From JAIVGZ01 sp964552205 (GTDB taxonomy: Bacteria; Pseudomonadota; Gammaproteobacteria; Natronospirales; JAIVGZ01), in assembly GCA_964552205.1 (NCBI GenBank), contig CAZKFT010000007.1, positions 10,673-74,672 of the forward strand: a DNA stretch of 64,000 nt, read 5' to 3'. The translations under genes and the position numbers were made by a program. This document shows positions 53,126-62,419 of this stretch, piece by piece. The notes under the pieces were generated by a model. The model was not told the origin of the DNA. It searched no databases and saw nothing but the letters and a program-made list of their open reading frames with translations. Every line of letters begins with the position of its first letter. Positions within the stretch are counted from its first letter, which is position 1.

Positions 53126-53422
53126 TCAGCATTTCTTCAAAAGGAGAAAACCAATAGGCCCAGTCTTGAATTCTTCCGCTATTTCGGACAAGAGGCGGTT
53201 AGTAAAGTAACGAACAATATCTTCTGAATAGGGCGATTGTAACTTGTAGGCCTCGTCATCATTCATTAATTTTCTCCATGTAAGTTTGTATGGTTGAAGA
53301 GAAAGATCTTGATCCCATGAGATGGGAGCTTGGAATTTAAGACATGTGTTGTTGATTTTTTGTTTGACAATATCAGCAACCTCAATTGAGGGATCCACAA
53401 TCATCAAAAGATATTCAGGCAT
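53126..53422 (-). CDS. Hypothetical protein, 98 aa
   Basis: Start taken at MPEYLLMIVDPSIEV; the longer frame is the palindrome read as codons. Small alpha/beta protein with SLQPYKLTWRKLMNDDEAYK and a helical end. No motif recognised. Divergent from 53518 across palindrome copy M. There is no AATAAA at the stop. Confidence 0.6.
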   Translation of the reverse strand: MPEYLLMIVDPSIEVADIVKQKINNTCLKFQAPISWDQDLSLQPYKLTWRKLMNDDEAYKLQSPYSEDIVRYFTNRLLSEIAEEFKTGPIGFLLLKKC

Positions 53423-53461
53423 GTTTGAAAATACGTTGAGGTTGAATCTCCAACACAGCGC

Positions 53462-53483
53462 TGACCCGGTCATGACTGGGTCG
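53462..53483. promoter_or_regulatory. Palindromic promoter-like element, copy M
   Basis: Contains TGACCCGGTCATGACTGGGT then CGA, one mismatch from the consensus. It is 40 bases from the minus-strand start at 53422 and 35 from the plus-strand start at 53518. Confidence 0.65.
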
Positions 53484-53517
53484 AGCCAGGGTAAGGCAAC
53501 CTTTAACAAAATTCACC

Positions 53518-54036
53518 ATGTCTACTCAAACTGACTTTTTGACCAAGTGTTTGAAAACGCAATTCTATCCTCGTGGCTTTGATAATGAACTTTCATTCTT
53601 CTTCACAAGTGGTGTGTTTGTCTGGAAATTGCCCAAGGTCCTTTTGGTGTGTGAAAAGGGCTACCTAACAAACGTATTTCAGAAGATGTATTCTGAAAAT
53701 CCTCAAGCTACTTTGGAGGCACTTTCACCTAGCTTTGACTCTCTTTTTGAGGAATGGAAAGAATATGAAGAAAATCGTATTCGTCAGTTTATCGAATTTC
53801 GACGTTCGGATATCACCCATGCCGAAAAACAACTAGAAACAGAACGCAAGTCTCGAAAAAGAAAAAATCAACAAACAAAAGACGAACGCATTCGCCATGC
53901 GGCGTCCATGTTAGAATATCAACAGCGTAGTTTGGAAACATCCCAACAAGCCTTGTCCACCTTTTTAGAACAATCTCAAAATCGAGCCAAATTCGAGGCC
54001 TGGTGTGAAAATTACAAGTTCTTGTCCTATCCTTAA
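53518..54036 (+). CDS. Hypothetical coiled-coil protein, 172 aa
   Basis: Starts MSTQTDFLTKCLKTQF. The first 75 residues are globular, with NELSFFFTSGVFVWKLPKVL. From about 75 to 155 a basic/acidic coiled coil follows (EKQLETERKSRKRKNQQ), including a SRKRKN stretch that may be a nuclear signal. No family recognised. The stop overlaps TTAATAAAATG. The ORC fusion gene follows in the same direction. Confidence 0.7.
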   Translation: MSTQTDFLTKCLKTQFYPRGFDNELSFFFTSGVFVWKLPKVLLVCEKGYLTNVFQKMYSENPQATLEALSPSFDSLFEEWKEYEENRIRQFIEFRRSDITHAEKQLETERKSRKRKNQQTKDERIRHAASMLEYQQRSLETSQQALSTFLEQSQNRAKFEAWCENYKFLSYP

Positions 54037-54117
54037 TAAAATGTCGTGTTTTATACACTATTTTTTTCTTGGTAGGGCTTATCAAAAAATCACCCATTAC
54101 AAAAAACCAAGATTTGG

Positions 54118-54143
54118 TGACCCGGTCATGACTGGGTCATGAC
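54118..54143. promoter_or_regulatory. Palindromic promoter-like element, copy N
   Basis: Contains TGACCCGGTCATGACTGGGT then CATGAC. It is 41 bases before the start of the ORC2-ORC1 fusion; the gene upstream runs in the same direction, so this copy serves one side only. Confidence 0.65.
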
Positions 54144-54183
54144 ATGGCCGGGAACTGGGAACAAACCATAATTTTTTCCGACA

Positions 54184-56128
54184 ATGTTTGCTCACCCTGT
54201 CCCCTTGAAAAATATCGAAGCGTCCTTTTTTGGTTGGAAGATGGAGTTGGAACTAGGCTTTAACCTTCTTTTCACTGGCATTGGTGATAAACGACCCTTT
54301 TTGGACCATTTCAGAAAATATCTCAGCAACTTTGACCAACTCGTTGTGGAAGGTTCCAAAGTCACAGTTGCCAAATTGGGGCAAGCTTTGACTCAAAAAA
54401 AGAATGCCACAATACAAGAGATTGTTGCACATATCAAAAAACAATCATCCTATCGGTTGTTGATTTTCGTCTACGACATGCAACAAATCATTCAGCTGGA
54501 TGTGCACGATCTCCTCTCCCAACTCGCAAAACTTGAACACGTTTCCATGCTCGCTTTCATGGATCACGTTGTCAACACTATATGTAATCTTTGTTTAACG
54601 CGGTTGTTCACGTCTTCTAGTTTGGTATCCTCGATTCTTGCATCGTTATTCGTGGGTTTGGTATCAAGCCAACACGTTTCATCCATATCCCGTCAACAAG
54701 ACCGAATATCAAATGCCTTCGACCGAGACCCAAATGAACCAATCAACCCAAAAGGAGGTGGAATGTCTAATGGCTATTTTTCGATGCTTTTCTTCCGACT
54801 TTGCTCACAAGATCTTTCTATCAGCCATCGATCTCCAAATGGACCAGGACGTGTTTACTCTTGAAGAATTGTCACAAAACATTCGCCACCGTTTCCCGAA
54901 AGATGATGAAGTCACCTATCTTGGCTCTTATCTCGAGTTGTTTTGTCGCGATGGCATTTCCCTCTTTCGCAAGTGTGCAAATGGAACGTTTTATCTTCCT
55001 TATGATTTGGATATCTTGCATCACTATTCGGAATCGACCAAAGACCAGCCACCATACCCTCCTCAAGATGTGACCGTTGTGGATGAATTGGTGGGTCTTA
55101 AAGAACAACTTGAGCGGCTTGACACTCTTTGGCGTCACTGTGCTAATCAAAAAACCAGCAATAGTGCTATCCTGTATGGACTCCATGGATTGGGCAAGAG
55201 TTCGGTTTGTGAAAAAACTGTCTCCCGTCTTTCCCATCTTCCAAACCAATCGATTCTCCATCTCAACTGCATACGTGATATCACAACCAGCTCCCATTTT
55301 CTGACGCAAATTGTTTATCAGATCACGTCACAAAAGTCCACCTCTCCCCAAGATGCTCTCGATGTTCTCGAACAATATTTGAAAACCAACCCACAAACGA
55401 CACACGTCTTATTCTTGGACGAAATTGATGGTCTTTCAAAACGAGATGCCAGATGGTTGCCAGCCATGTTTTGCCTCGCTGATGTAAACCGTCCTTTTTC
55501 ATTTTTCATCGTGGGAATTACCAACACCTTGAATATGCCCGAGTTCTATCAGCCCAATGTCCAATGTCCCACCATGATTCCCTTTCCGATGTACAGTGCA
55601 AAGACACTGGAGAAAATTCTCCTAGCTCACATGGGCGACCGTCTTGGTGTTTATCCAGACAAATTTCGAGCCTTTATGTGCCGCAAAATATCAAGCATTT
55701 TCAATGGGGATGTTCGCAAAATGATTTCGCATGTGACAACGACCCTTTGTGAAATGGAAGCCGAGCACAAGACAAGCGTGGAAATGAAACACATTCATCA
55801 AGCGACGGACCGATTGAAGCAATACGAAATGCAACAGTTTGAATGGCTCGACTTGGATCTATTGATGATTTTGGGTGCCCTTCTCACCTTTGATACCCCA
55901 GCAACCACGGTGAAACTTGAACATCAGGCTGCCAACTTGAAAGACAAACTCTTGAAAAAAAGAACCATCTGTGACTTTGAACAGCGTATGAAACAACTCG
56001 AAAAACTCAATTTTATTGATTGCAAAACAAACCACATCAAATTGATGGTGGATGCAAAGCAACTCGAAGAAGCCATTGGCAAGAGATCTACACATTTGTT
56101 GGATCACATTAAAGAATTAAAGAAATAA
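54184..56128 (+). CDS. ORC2-ORC1/CDC6 fusion protein, 635 aa, two exons with mini-intron
   Basis: Exons 54184-54583 and 54621-56128 join in frame (1908 nt). Residues 1-165 match ORC2: WKMELELGFNLLFTGIGDKR, SMLAFMDHVVNTIFW and WVWYQANTFHPYPVNKTEY; the splice lies inside this conserved stretch. About 180-270 fits the ORC2 winged helix (FRCFSSDFAHKIFL, GTFYLPYDLD). Residues 285-635 are an ORC1/CDC6-type AAA+ ATPase: Walker A GLHGLGKSS (320-328), Walker B LFLDEIDGL (about 398-406), sensor 1 GITNTLNMPE, sensor 2 GDVRK and a C-terminal winged helix. ORC1 and ORC2 are separate proteins in eukaryotes. As a fusion this may load helicase on viral origins or capture host licensing. Palindrome N is upstream; the stop overlaps GAAATAAAAG. 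Confidence 0.9.
54584..54620 (+). other. Mini-intron of the ORC fusion gene, 37 nt
   Basis: Starts GTAATC, ends TTCTAG after a pyrimidine-rich run, phase 1. Without removal the frame shifts and stops 245 bases downstream, at 54864. Removal joins FMDHVVNTI to FWYPRFLHRYSWVWYQ, continuous ORC2 homology. Confidence 0.88.
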
Positions 56129-56132
56129 AAGT

Positions 56133-57485
56133 TTATTTCAATATATTTTTGCAAGAAAGGCAATAGAATTTAGTTCCATAGCAGCGAGATGCAAAGGAGC
56201 ACTTGAGATGAACCAAACCATGGCACATATCACACGGGCGAATAGCATCCAAACGGGACACTATTTTTTTGCACACCACACAGCCAGGATCTTGTTTTGA
56301 TTTGGAACTTCGCTTTCGTTTTCGAATGATCACTCGAGGCACGGAAGGAACTGTGATAATCGTCGGTTGGCTTGAAGTGGTTGTCGGGGTTTCTGTGCCA
56401 CCGTCGTTCTTACTCCATTTGCGGAAATCGTTCGTAAAGTTGCCAAGGACAGATTCGTCCGAGAGTTCAAGTGTGTGCACTGGTTGGCTCTCAAGAGGCG
56501 GATGTTCAAAGCGTTTCCAAATGGCACACGTATTCCAAGAGAATTCTTCCGTTTCTTCCAAGAGCACGTGAAAGCGACCATATTGCTCAGCGTGGTAACG
56601 CCCTGTGAGTCGGTGCTCGATCTGTTGTGCGTACACGTTGGGTAAGTTCCCAACAACGGCGGCCATGTAAATGAGATTTTGCTCGGCTGCCGACAGTTCG
56701 TCCCATGGAAGTTCGTAGGTCTTGCTTTGAAAACGAATGAGAGCGTGGGGCTTGTTGGTTCGGGGAGTGTACGGCAAACGAAAGGGCTCCAAGAATTCGG
56801 GAATAAGACGTGCAGCGGTTTTCATGTGAGAGATTTTCTTCTCATACATGGAGAGCAAATTAAAAGTGAAAGTGAAGATGTCTTCAAACTGAGATGGAGT
56901 GAGGGTAATCCGCTTGAAGGCACTCATTTGTGAGCACATTTCTTGAACGATGGGGTTTCGTCGCAACCAAGGCAATACTTTTTCCAACTGAACAAACAAG
57001 AGATGCATATGGTTCATCACAGTATATGCTTTCTTGCCCAAATGAAAGTGTTGAATGACATTGGGTCGACGTGAGTGATGATCTTCTTCGGGCACAAGAA
57101 ACAACAATGCGAACAAGTGAAACAAATTTGTTTGGTTCCATGGAAGATGATGATAGGCCAAAGGAATGTAGGTTTGAACATAGGAAGTGATGTTGATTCG
57201 AAATCGGGTGTACAATTCGTGATGGTTGGTCTGTTTAAAAATCATACACAACACATTTTCAACGTTCAAAGACCGAACGGCAATTGTTTTCACTGACTCG
57301 ACTAAACTGTCCATTAACGTGCATGTAGCCCAAAAAGATATCGAAGCGTTCGGGTAGTTGGATAAAAGCGGGATGGCCTTTTGTCTCAACCAGTTTTGTT
57401 GATCAGAATTGAGAAACGTACGGAGTTTGGTCTTGTCATCTTTTTCATTCTGGTAAACATCAGTAAAAGATTGAAATCCGTACAT
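56133..57485 (-). CDS. PHD-finger protein, 450 aa
   Basis: The C-terminal 48 residues are a C4HC3 finger: CVVCKK, CDMCHGLVHLKC, then CYGTKFYCLSCK. PHD fingers read histone tails, mostly H3. Just before it is a basic stretch (VIIRKRKRSSKSK), likely nuclear. The N-terminal 330 residues are helical with many aromatic residues and no named domain; an ORC3/5-like or cullin-like helical fold cannot be shown by eye. It is convergent with the ORC fusion (5 bases), near viral H3, so it may act on viral chromatin. The stop overlaps TGAAATAAAC. Confidence 0.75.
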   Translation of the reverse strand: MYGFQSFTDVYQNEKDDKTKLRTFLNSDQQNWLRQKAIPLLSNYPNASISFWATCTLMDSLVESVKTIAVRSLNVENVLCMIFKQTNHHELYTRFRINITSYVQTYIPLAYHHLPWNQTNLFHLFALLFLVPEEDHHSRRPNVIQHFHLGKKAYTVMNHMHLLFVQLEKVLPWLRRNPIVQEMCSQMSAFKRITLTPSQFEDIFTFTFNLLSMYEKKISHMKTAARLIPEFLEPFRLPYTPRTNKPHALIRFQSKTYELPWDELSAAEQNLIYMAAVVGNLPNVYAQQIEHRLTGRYHAEQYGRFHVLLEETEEFSWNTCAIWKRFEHPPLESQPVHTLELSDESVLGNFTNDFRKWSKNDGGTETPTTTSSQPTIITVPSVPRVIIRKRKRSSKSKQDPGCVVCKKIVSRLDAIRPCDMCHGLVHLKCSFASRCYGTKFYCLSCKNILK

Positions 57486-57650
57486 AAGTCAACGTCCATT
57501 TCGTTTGAACCCCATCAAACCAATTAAAAAAGTAGCAGTGGAGAGGAAACGACATTTCGAAAATCAGAAAATGTTTTTTAAAAAAAACCGTGCTCTTCTC
57601 GTTCCCGCGTAACCCCAACCCCCACATTTTTTTGGATATTTATTGATTTC

Positions 57651-60600
57651 TCAACATCGTGCTTGAAAAAAATAGGCGTGCATCACAGTCATAATATCAG
57701 AGAGTTGGATTGTCAGAGGGCCACGTGAAAAGAAGGTTTCGATTTGTTCGACAGATGCAGTATTTCCACTGCTCATTTGTTTCTTGAGATCACGATCTAC
57801 CACTTCGCCCTTGAAAAAATTATCGAGCGGCGACCTATCGGTCAAAACTTTGTGCATCGCAAAATTTGCCGTGGTGAGCGGTTGAGTTTTATCGGGAAAT
57901 GTGTTGCTTGTTCCCATCTGTGTGAGAGATGGACGAGGAACCTCCTTCAACAATGACATCAGATAAGGCACAGGTGCAAATTGGCTTCCAAAAAAGAAGA
58001 AATCCAACAATGGAAATGGGAAATCGTTGGGATTGATTTGGATGGGTTGATCAAGTTTTTGCAAAAGTTGTAACAGGTTGGTTACTTTGTCGACAAGAAT
58101 CTTATCCGTGGTCTTTTGATTTCGAATCAACCACAGTCGTAATTCTTCCAAATTGACCGTCTTTTCGTGATAGAGAGGAATACGAGGAAAACATTTTTCA
58201 ATCAGAGATTTGTAAAGCGAGTTGCTCTTGTCAAATTGTAACGACAGCACCAACAGATATTCGAGAGCATAAGGGTAGTGATTAGGATATTTATCAGGCT
58301 GTTGGATAATACTTGGCAAAACACGCAAGACACGAGGAATGTCATTGTCAGCAGAAACAAATTGGGAAAACATCACATCGGTGTAGTGAAAGACAGATTC
58401 CAAATCTGCAGCAGTAATCTCTTCATCTTTCGCAAGTTCAACGGGAGATGTTTTGTCGAGAAACCAAAAACGGTTGGACGATTCTTGAAGATATTGTCCA
58501 GGAGCCGTCCTTTCGATAACTGGATCGAGATTGTCCATCGCTTGTGGATTCGTTTGTATATACCATGACAATAGACACCGAGGAGAGACAGTGGTGGGCA
58601 ATCGGAAAGGATTGTTTTGAAGGGTCTTAAATGTCTCCCCCGCCTTGTTGAATAATACAATCTCTTCGATGAATAGATAATCCATAGGGTTTTTTTGATC
58701 GGTGGCTAAAACACGGTAGACCGCTGGCATTTGAGATAATGCCCAATGTTGAAAACAGATTTGGCTTTTAATCGTGGTCTTTGCCTCGTTAAACAATATA
58801 ATGACATTTGCATCAATTTCAAGTTTCTTTTCCGAGAGCTTATCATTCAATTGTCGTTTGATCTTGTCGTGAGCAATCGCATAGCGTCCGGATCTTTGCT
58901 GTGCCGACCACACAAGTGGAGGAAGGGGCTCTTGATGGAGTGGCAATCGCAAATTATTCCAGACAATATTGGAGAGGATGACGGGCATCTTTTTTGCGAA
59001 ATGGCTGAGATACCAACCAAAGGACGTTTCGGTGTGGACAAGCGTCATATCGGGGCTTTGAATACGATATTGATCAATAGTTTCGAGCATTTCGGCAAAG
59101 CTGTCGAAGCGGTCTACTATGGACGTTTGTTTTTGCGACTTGATTTCTTGGAGTTTTGTTTGAATGTCTTGAATGGTTGCATCGGGGGAGAGACGAGGTA
59201 TTTTCAAAGAATCTGATATTTCGTTCATACTTTCAAGCACAACTTGCAAGAGTTTCATGTAGGGTTCTTGGCTTTCGTCCAACGTTTGCAACACTTTTAC
59301 TTGTTGATGATAACTTTTCCATTCTTCTACGCTTTCTAGGATCTGGGGCGTGATTTTAATTCCTTGTTTTGGTTTTTCGGTGTATGGTTTTTGTTTTACG
59401 TAGGCATAGGTTCTTGGTCCTCGGTTGATTTGGAAACAGACATTTGTTTTACTGAGGGTGTTGACAAGATTACATTCGCTTTCAGATATACAAAATGGCT
59501 GTGCAGAGTTGAACATCCAGTCATAGGACATTAATTGGCACGGATAATATTCAAACTTTTGAGAAGACACATTCACGGTGGATTTCGCTTTGTCTTGTGT
59601 ATCGAACTTCCAACCGTTGTACATCATGCGATGTCCGTTGCAAGTAACACCACATATAACATGTCCGACATCACATTCATTGGTATTAAAATTACTCAAT
59701 ACGAGTGCGTCAACATGATATGACTGCTCCTTGATTTGTAACTCCTTGGGCAATAAAACACTCATAGCAGGCGGAGTTATCAGGATTAATTTTTCTTTGT
59801 TCGCTTTTAGGCTAGGATATTTGTCGAAAAAGTCATTAATGTTGTCAGTAATGATCAAGATTAACTCTTTATCGTTTGTAAACAGATGGGACAGTCCTGC
59901 TGGGTGGTTTATGATTTTATCCCAAACTTCATCATATTTTTGAGTATCCAGTTTATCTTCAATTGTACCATCTGGTAATAAAACGTTATTCAAATAAGGA
60001 AATTGGCTTGGGAACAAATAACCGTTTTTCGGTTGGTAATCAAGAATGAGCACTTTTTCTTCAATCTTCAAAAAACGAAGAAGATGTGGCAAAATAAATC
60101 TCTCATCACCACCGGTCTTACCGCCTTTCTTTAAACTAATCAGGTTTGTCTTTTCGTCCAGAATGTAGGCTTGTCCTTTTGGAAATTGAATTGGGTCATA
60201 CTGTGATAACCAATACAAGACATGTTCGACCGACAACTTTTTGAATTTCTCATAAAGAGATGATTTCCTGTCCAAATCCGGGACCAGATAGAATTCATCC
60301 GTCAAATAAAAGATAAACAGTTCGTACAAGAACATTTCAGCTTTTTCTTTTGGTATATTTGAAAGCTTGATCTCTTTCATTCTATCTTTCCATTTCGGAA
60401 GAGCATGTTCCAGCAGGACTTGGCGTGTGCCTTCACTATAGAATAAAAACGTCAACAATGAGTTCATCCAACAGATGCCAGAATTCTGAGGAAGTGTAGC
60501 AACGTCTTTGCACGTCCGTTCTTTAATCGCAAAGGTATTGACATACTGAAGCAATTTTTGTTTGTATAGATTGTTGTCTTCTTTTGTGATAATGATCTGA

Positions 60601-62372
60601 TTCTCATTCACTACAGGTTTCCAGTTTTCGTCTTCACAATAAAAAATACTCATTACATAGATATGGTCCGTGTTCCACATAGGAGTCGTAAACATACATT
60701 CCCGATTCATCGCTGCGGCATCTTTATCGGTACAGATGTAAAAGGTAGGCGTTTCGGGATCTAAATTGGCAATCCGTTCCATATTGACCTTTAAAAAGTT
60801 GTGATTCGGAAGCCATCGTTTCAAAACGTCCAACACAAACTTTTCTAGTTTTGCGTCATTCGTGAAGTTGGCAATATAGTCAATCGTATAAGTGGCTTGG
60901 TTTTTTGGTTGGACTTGACTCGTAATCTTGTCGAACGATGAGCGATAGGACTTGTACAAATCATCATAAACATTCAAAAGAGCGGCCATCGATTGAATCC
61001 ACGGAGCATTTCGTTCTACCTTAACATAGTACACATAACCCGTGTCTTCATCTAAGGAAATTCGTTGAATCCACAGTAATTCTTGAGTCTGGGGACGATA
61101 GATCATGTCGTACGAAACTGCTTGTTCACAGGCTTCAAACAAACTGAGATAGACCCGATTCAAAAAGATGTCGTTCATCTCTGTTTTCGACAGGCTCGGA
61201 AAATTTCGTAAATGAACACACATCTCTACAGATCGGTCTATCTTGAGCGACTGAGATCTCTCCATATCAAAGATTGGTTTTGCTTCGGGACCTTTGATCT
61301 GTTCCAACACCTTTACTACAGGCATGCATGCTTGAACAAAATTCATCTTTTCCCACGGGATTTTCGTTGGAGTCAGATGTTTTCTCATGAGATAGTTGGT
61401 GTAGCCATGAAAGATATCCACTTCACCATTGTCCACGTTTTTGGACTCGGGAAACCCAAGAATAAAAAGGAATTTCTTTTCGTACGTGTCAATTCGATCC
61501 AGCACATAGAGAGGCATCCGAAATTCTGTACCATACTGATCTGCTTCTTCATAGACAGAGGCAAATGCTTTTGAGATCATATCCAAGGCAATTTCTCGTT
61601 CATCAAGGCTTAGGAGGACGCTGCCTCGTGTTGTTGAACCTTCCAAGGAAGATACAACCATTGTTTGAAACTTTTCACGAAAGGATAGAGTCAATTGTGA
61701 CTCGAATAGATAGTACATCGATTCCAATTTTTTCAAGGTACGTTGCCGGATGAGTTGGTCAATCATGTCCTGCCATTTCTCATACACATCTCGGATCGAT
61801 TGGTCAATGTCTTTTAGTTTTTCAGATAGTTCGTTGAGAAACAAATCGAACACATACCAAAATCCAAGTTCTACCGTTTTCTTTTGCTCGATACTTGCAT
61901 TGCTTTGTTGTCCAGGAATAACAAGATCTGGATAAAAACAGATGGCATTCTCTCGATCGTCAATTTGTAGAGGATAATACCCCAGAAAATCATAGCATAT
62001 TTTGTCATACTTCTGTAAGAAAACGGTTTTGGGTGCGGGTGGTAGACTTATCACTTTTCCTGCTAATTCTGCTCTTATATTGTCTTCACTGCTCATGACG
62101 GTTACATGGTCCGTGGGAATGAGAAATTGAAAATTGCGGAAATCTCTGTTTCGTAGATGAATTGCGATTTTGGTCTTGAGTGCAGTGAGATCTTCGAGTT
62201 GTTGGTCCAATTTTTTAAACTCGTCTTCCTTCACATTGATGGTGGGCCATTGAAATACTTTTGTAGGTGGTGGTTGGCTCGGTTTGGGTTGCTGATCAGA
62301 AATGGGAGTTGGTTCTTGAGCCGTCGCCTCCTCAATACTCTCTTTCATAATTCTCGATCCTGAGATACCCAT
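57651..62372 (-). CDS. Very large USP-like cysteine protease, 1573 aa
   Basis: Same core as the protein at 21851. The Cys box near 633 reads LPQNSGICWMNSLLTFLFYS and the His box near 901 reads CDVGHVICGVTCNG then MMYNGW, both with intact catalytic residues. A long insertion lies between the boxes and large helical regions lie on both sides (0-600 and 1000-1573). The starting MGISGSR has a Gly at position 2 and could be myristoylated. The stop is followed by AATAAATATCC. It may be a virion-carried deubiquitinase, as in some large DNA viruses, or a processing protease. Confidence 0.72.
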   Translation of the reverse strand: MGISGSRIMKESIEEATAQEPTPISDQQPKPSQPPPTKVFQWPTINVKEDEFKKLDQQLEDLTALKTKIAIHLRNRDFRNFQFLIPTDHVTVMSSEDNIRAELAGKVISLPPAPKTVFLQKYDKICYDFLGYYPLQIDDRENAICFYPDLVIPGQQSNASIEQKKTVELGFWYVFDLFLNELSEKLKDIDQSIRDVYEKWQDMIDQLIRQRTLKKLESMYYLFESQLTLSFREKFQTMVVSSLEGSTTRGSVLLSLDEREIALDMISKAFASVYEEADQYGTEFRMPLYVLDRIDTYEKKFLFILGFPESKNVDNGEVDIFHGYTNYLMRKHLTPTKIPWEKMNFVQACMPVVKVLEQIKGPEAKPIFDMERSQSLKIDRSVEMCVHLRNFPSLSKTEMNDIFLNRVYLSLFEACEQAVSYDMIYRPQTQELLWIQRISLDEDTGYVYYVKVERNAPWIQSMAALLNVYDDLYKSYRSSFDKITSQVQPKNQATYTIDYIANFTNDAKLEKFVLDVLKRWLPNHNFLKVNMERIANLDPETPTFYICTDKDAAAMNRECMFTTPMWNTDHIYVMSIFYCEDENWKPVVNENQIIITKEDNNLYKQKLLQYVNTFAIKERTCKDVATLPQNSGICWMNSLLTFLFYSEGTRQVLLEHALPKWKDRMKEIKLSNIPKEKAEMFLYELFIFYLTDEFYLVPDLDRKSSLYEKFKKLSVEHVLYWLSQYDPIQFPKGQAYILDEKTNLISLKKGGKTGGDERFILPHLLRFLKIEEKVLILDYQPKNGYLFPSQFPYLNNVLLPDGTIEDKLDTQKYDEVWDKIINHPAGLSHLFTNDKELILIITDNINDFFDKYPSLKANKEKLILITPPAMSVLLPKELQIKEQSYHVDALVLSNFNTNECDVGHVICGVTCNGHRMMYNGWKFDTQDKAKSTVNVSSQKFEYYPCQLMSYDWMFNSAQPFCISESECNLVNTLSKTNVCFQINRGPRTYAYVKQKPYTEKPKQGIKITPQILESVEEWKSYHQQVKVLQTLDESQEPYMKLLQVVLESMNEISDSLKIPRLSPDATIQDIQTKLQEIKSQKQTSIVDRFDSFAEMLETIDQYRIQSPDMTLVHTETSFGWYLSHFAKKMPVILSNIVWNNLRLPLHQEPLPPLVWSAQQRSGRYAIAHDKIKRQLNDKLSEKKLEIDANVIILFNEAKTTIKSQICFQHWALSQMPAVYRVLATDQKNPMDYLFIEEIVLFNKAGETFKTLQNNPFRLPTTVSPRCLLSWYIQTNPQAMDNLDPVIERTAPGQYLQESSNRFWFLDKTSPVELAKDEEITAADLESVFHYTDVMFSQFVSADNDIPRVLRVLPSIIQQPDKYPNHYPYALEYLLVLSLQFDKSNSLYKSLIEKCFPRIPLYHEKTVNLEELRLWLIRNQKTTDKILVDKVTNLLQLLQKLDQPIQINPNDFPFPLLDFFFFGSQFAPVPYLMSLLKEVPRPSLTQMGTSNTFPDKTQPLTTANFAMHKVLTDRSPLDNFFKGEVVDRDLKKQMSSGNTASVEQIETFFSRGPLTIQLSDIMTVMHAYFFQARC

Positions 62373-62419
62373 GGTTTTTTTCTTCTACTAAAAATTACAA
62401 TTCTGATAAGACTAGGACT

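Noticed and set aside
54184..54864. Separate 226-residue gene overlapping the ORC1-like gene
   Set aside because: The part after 54583 is the intron and a wrong frame. ORC2 homology continues in the other frame after the splice.
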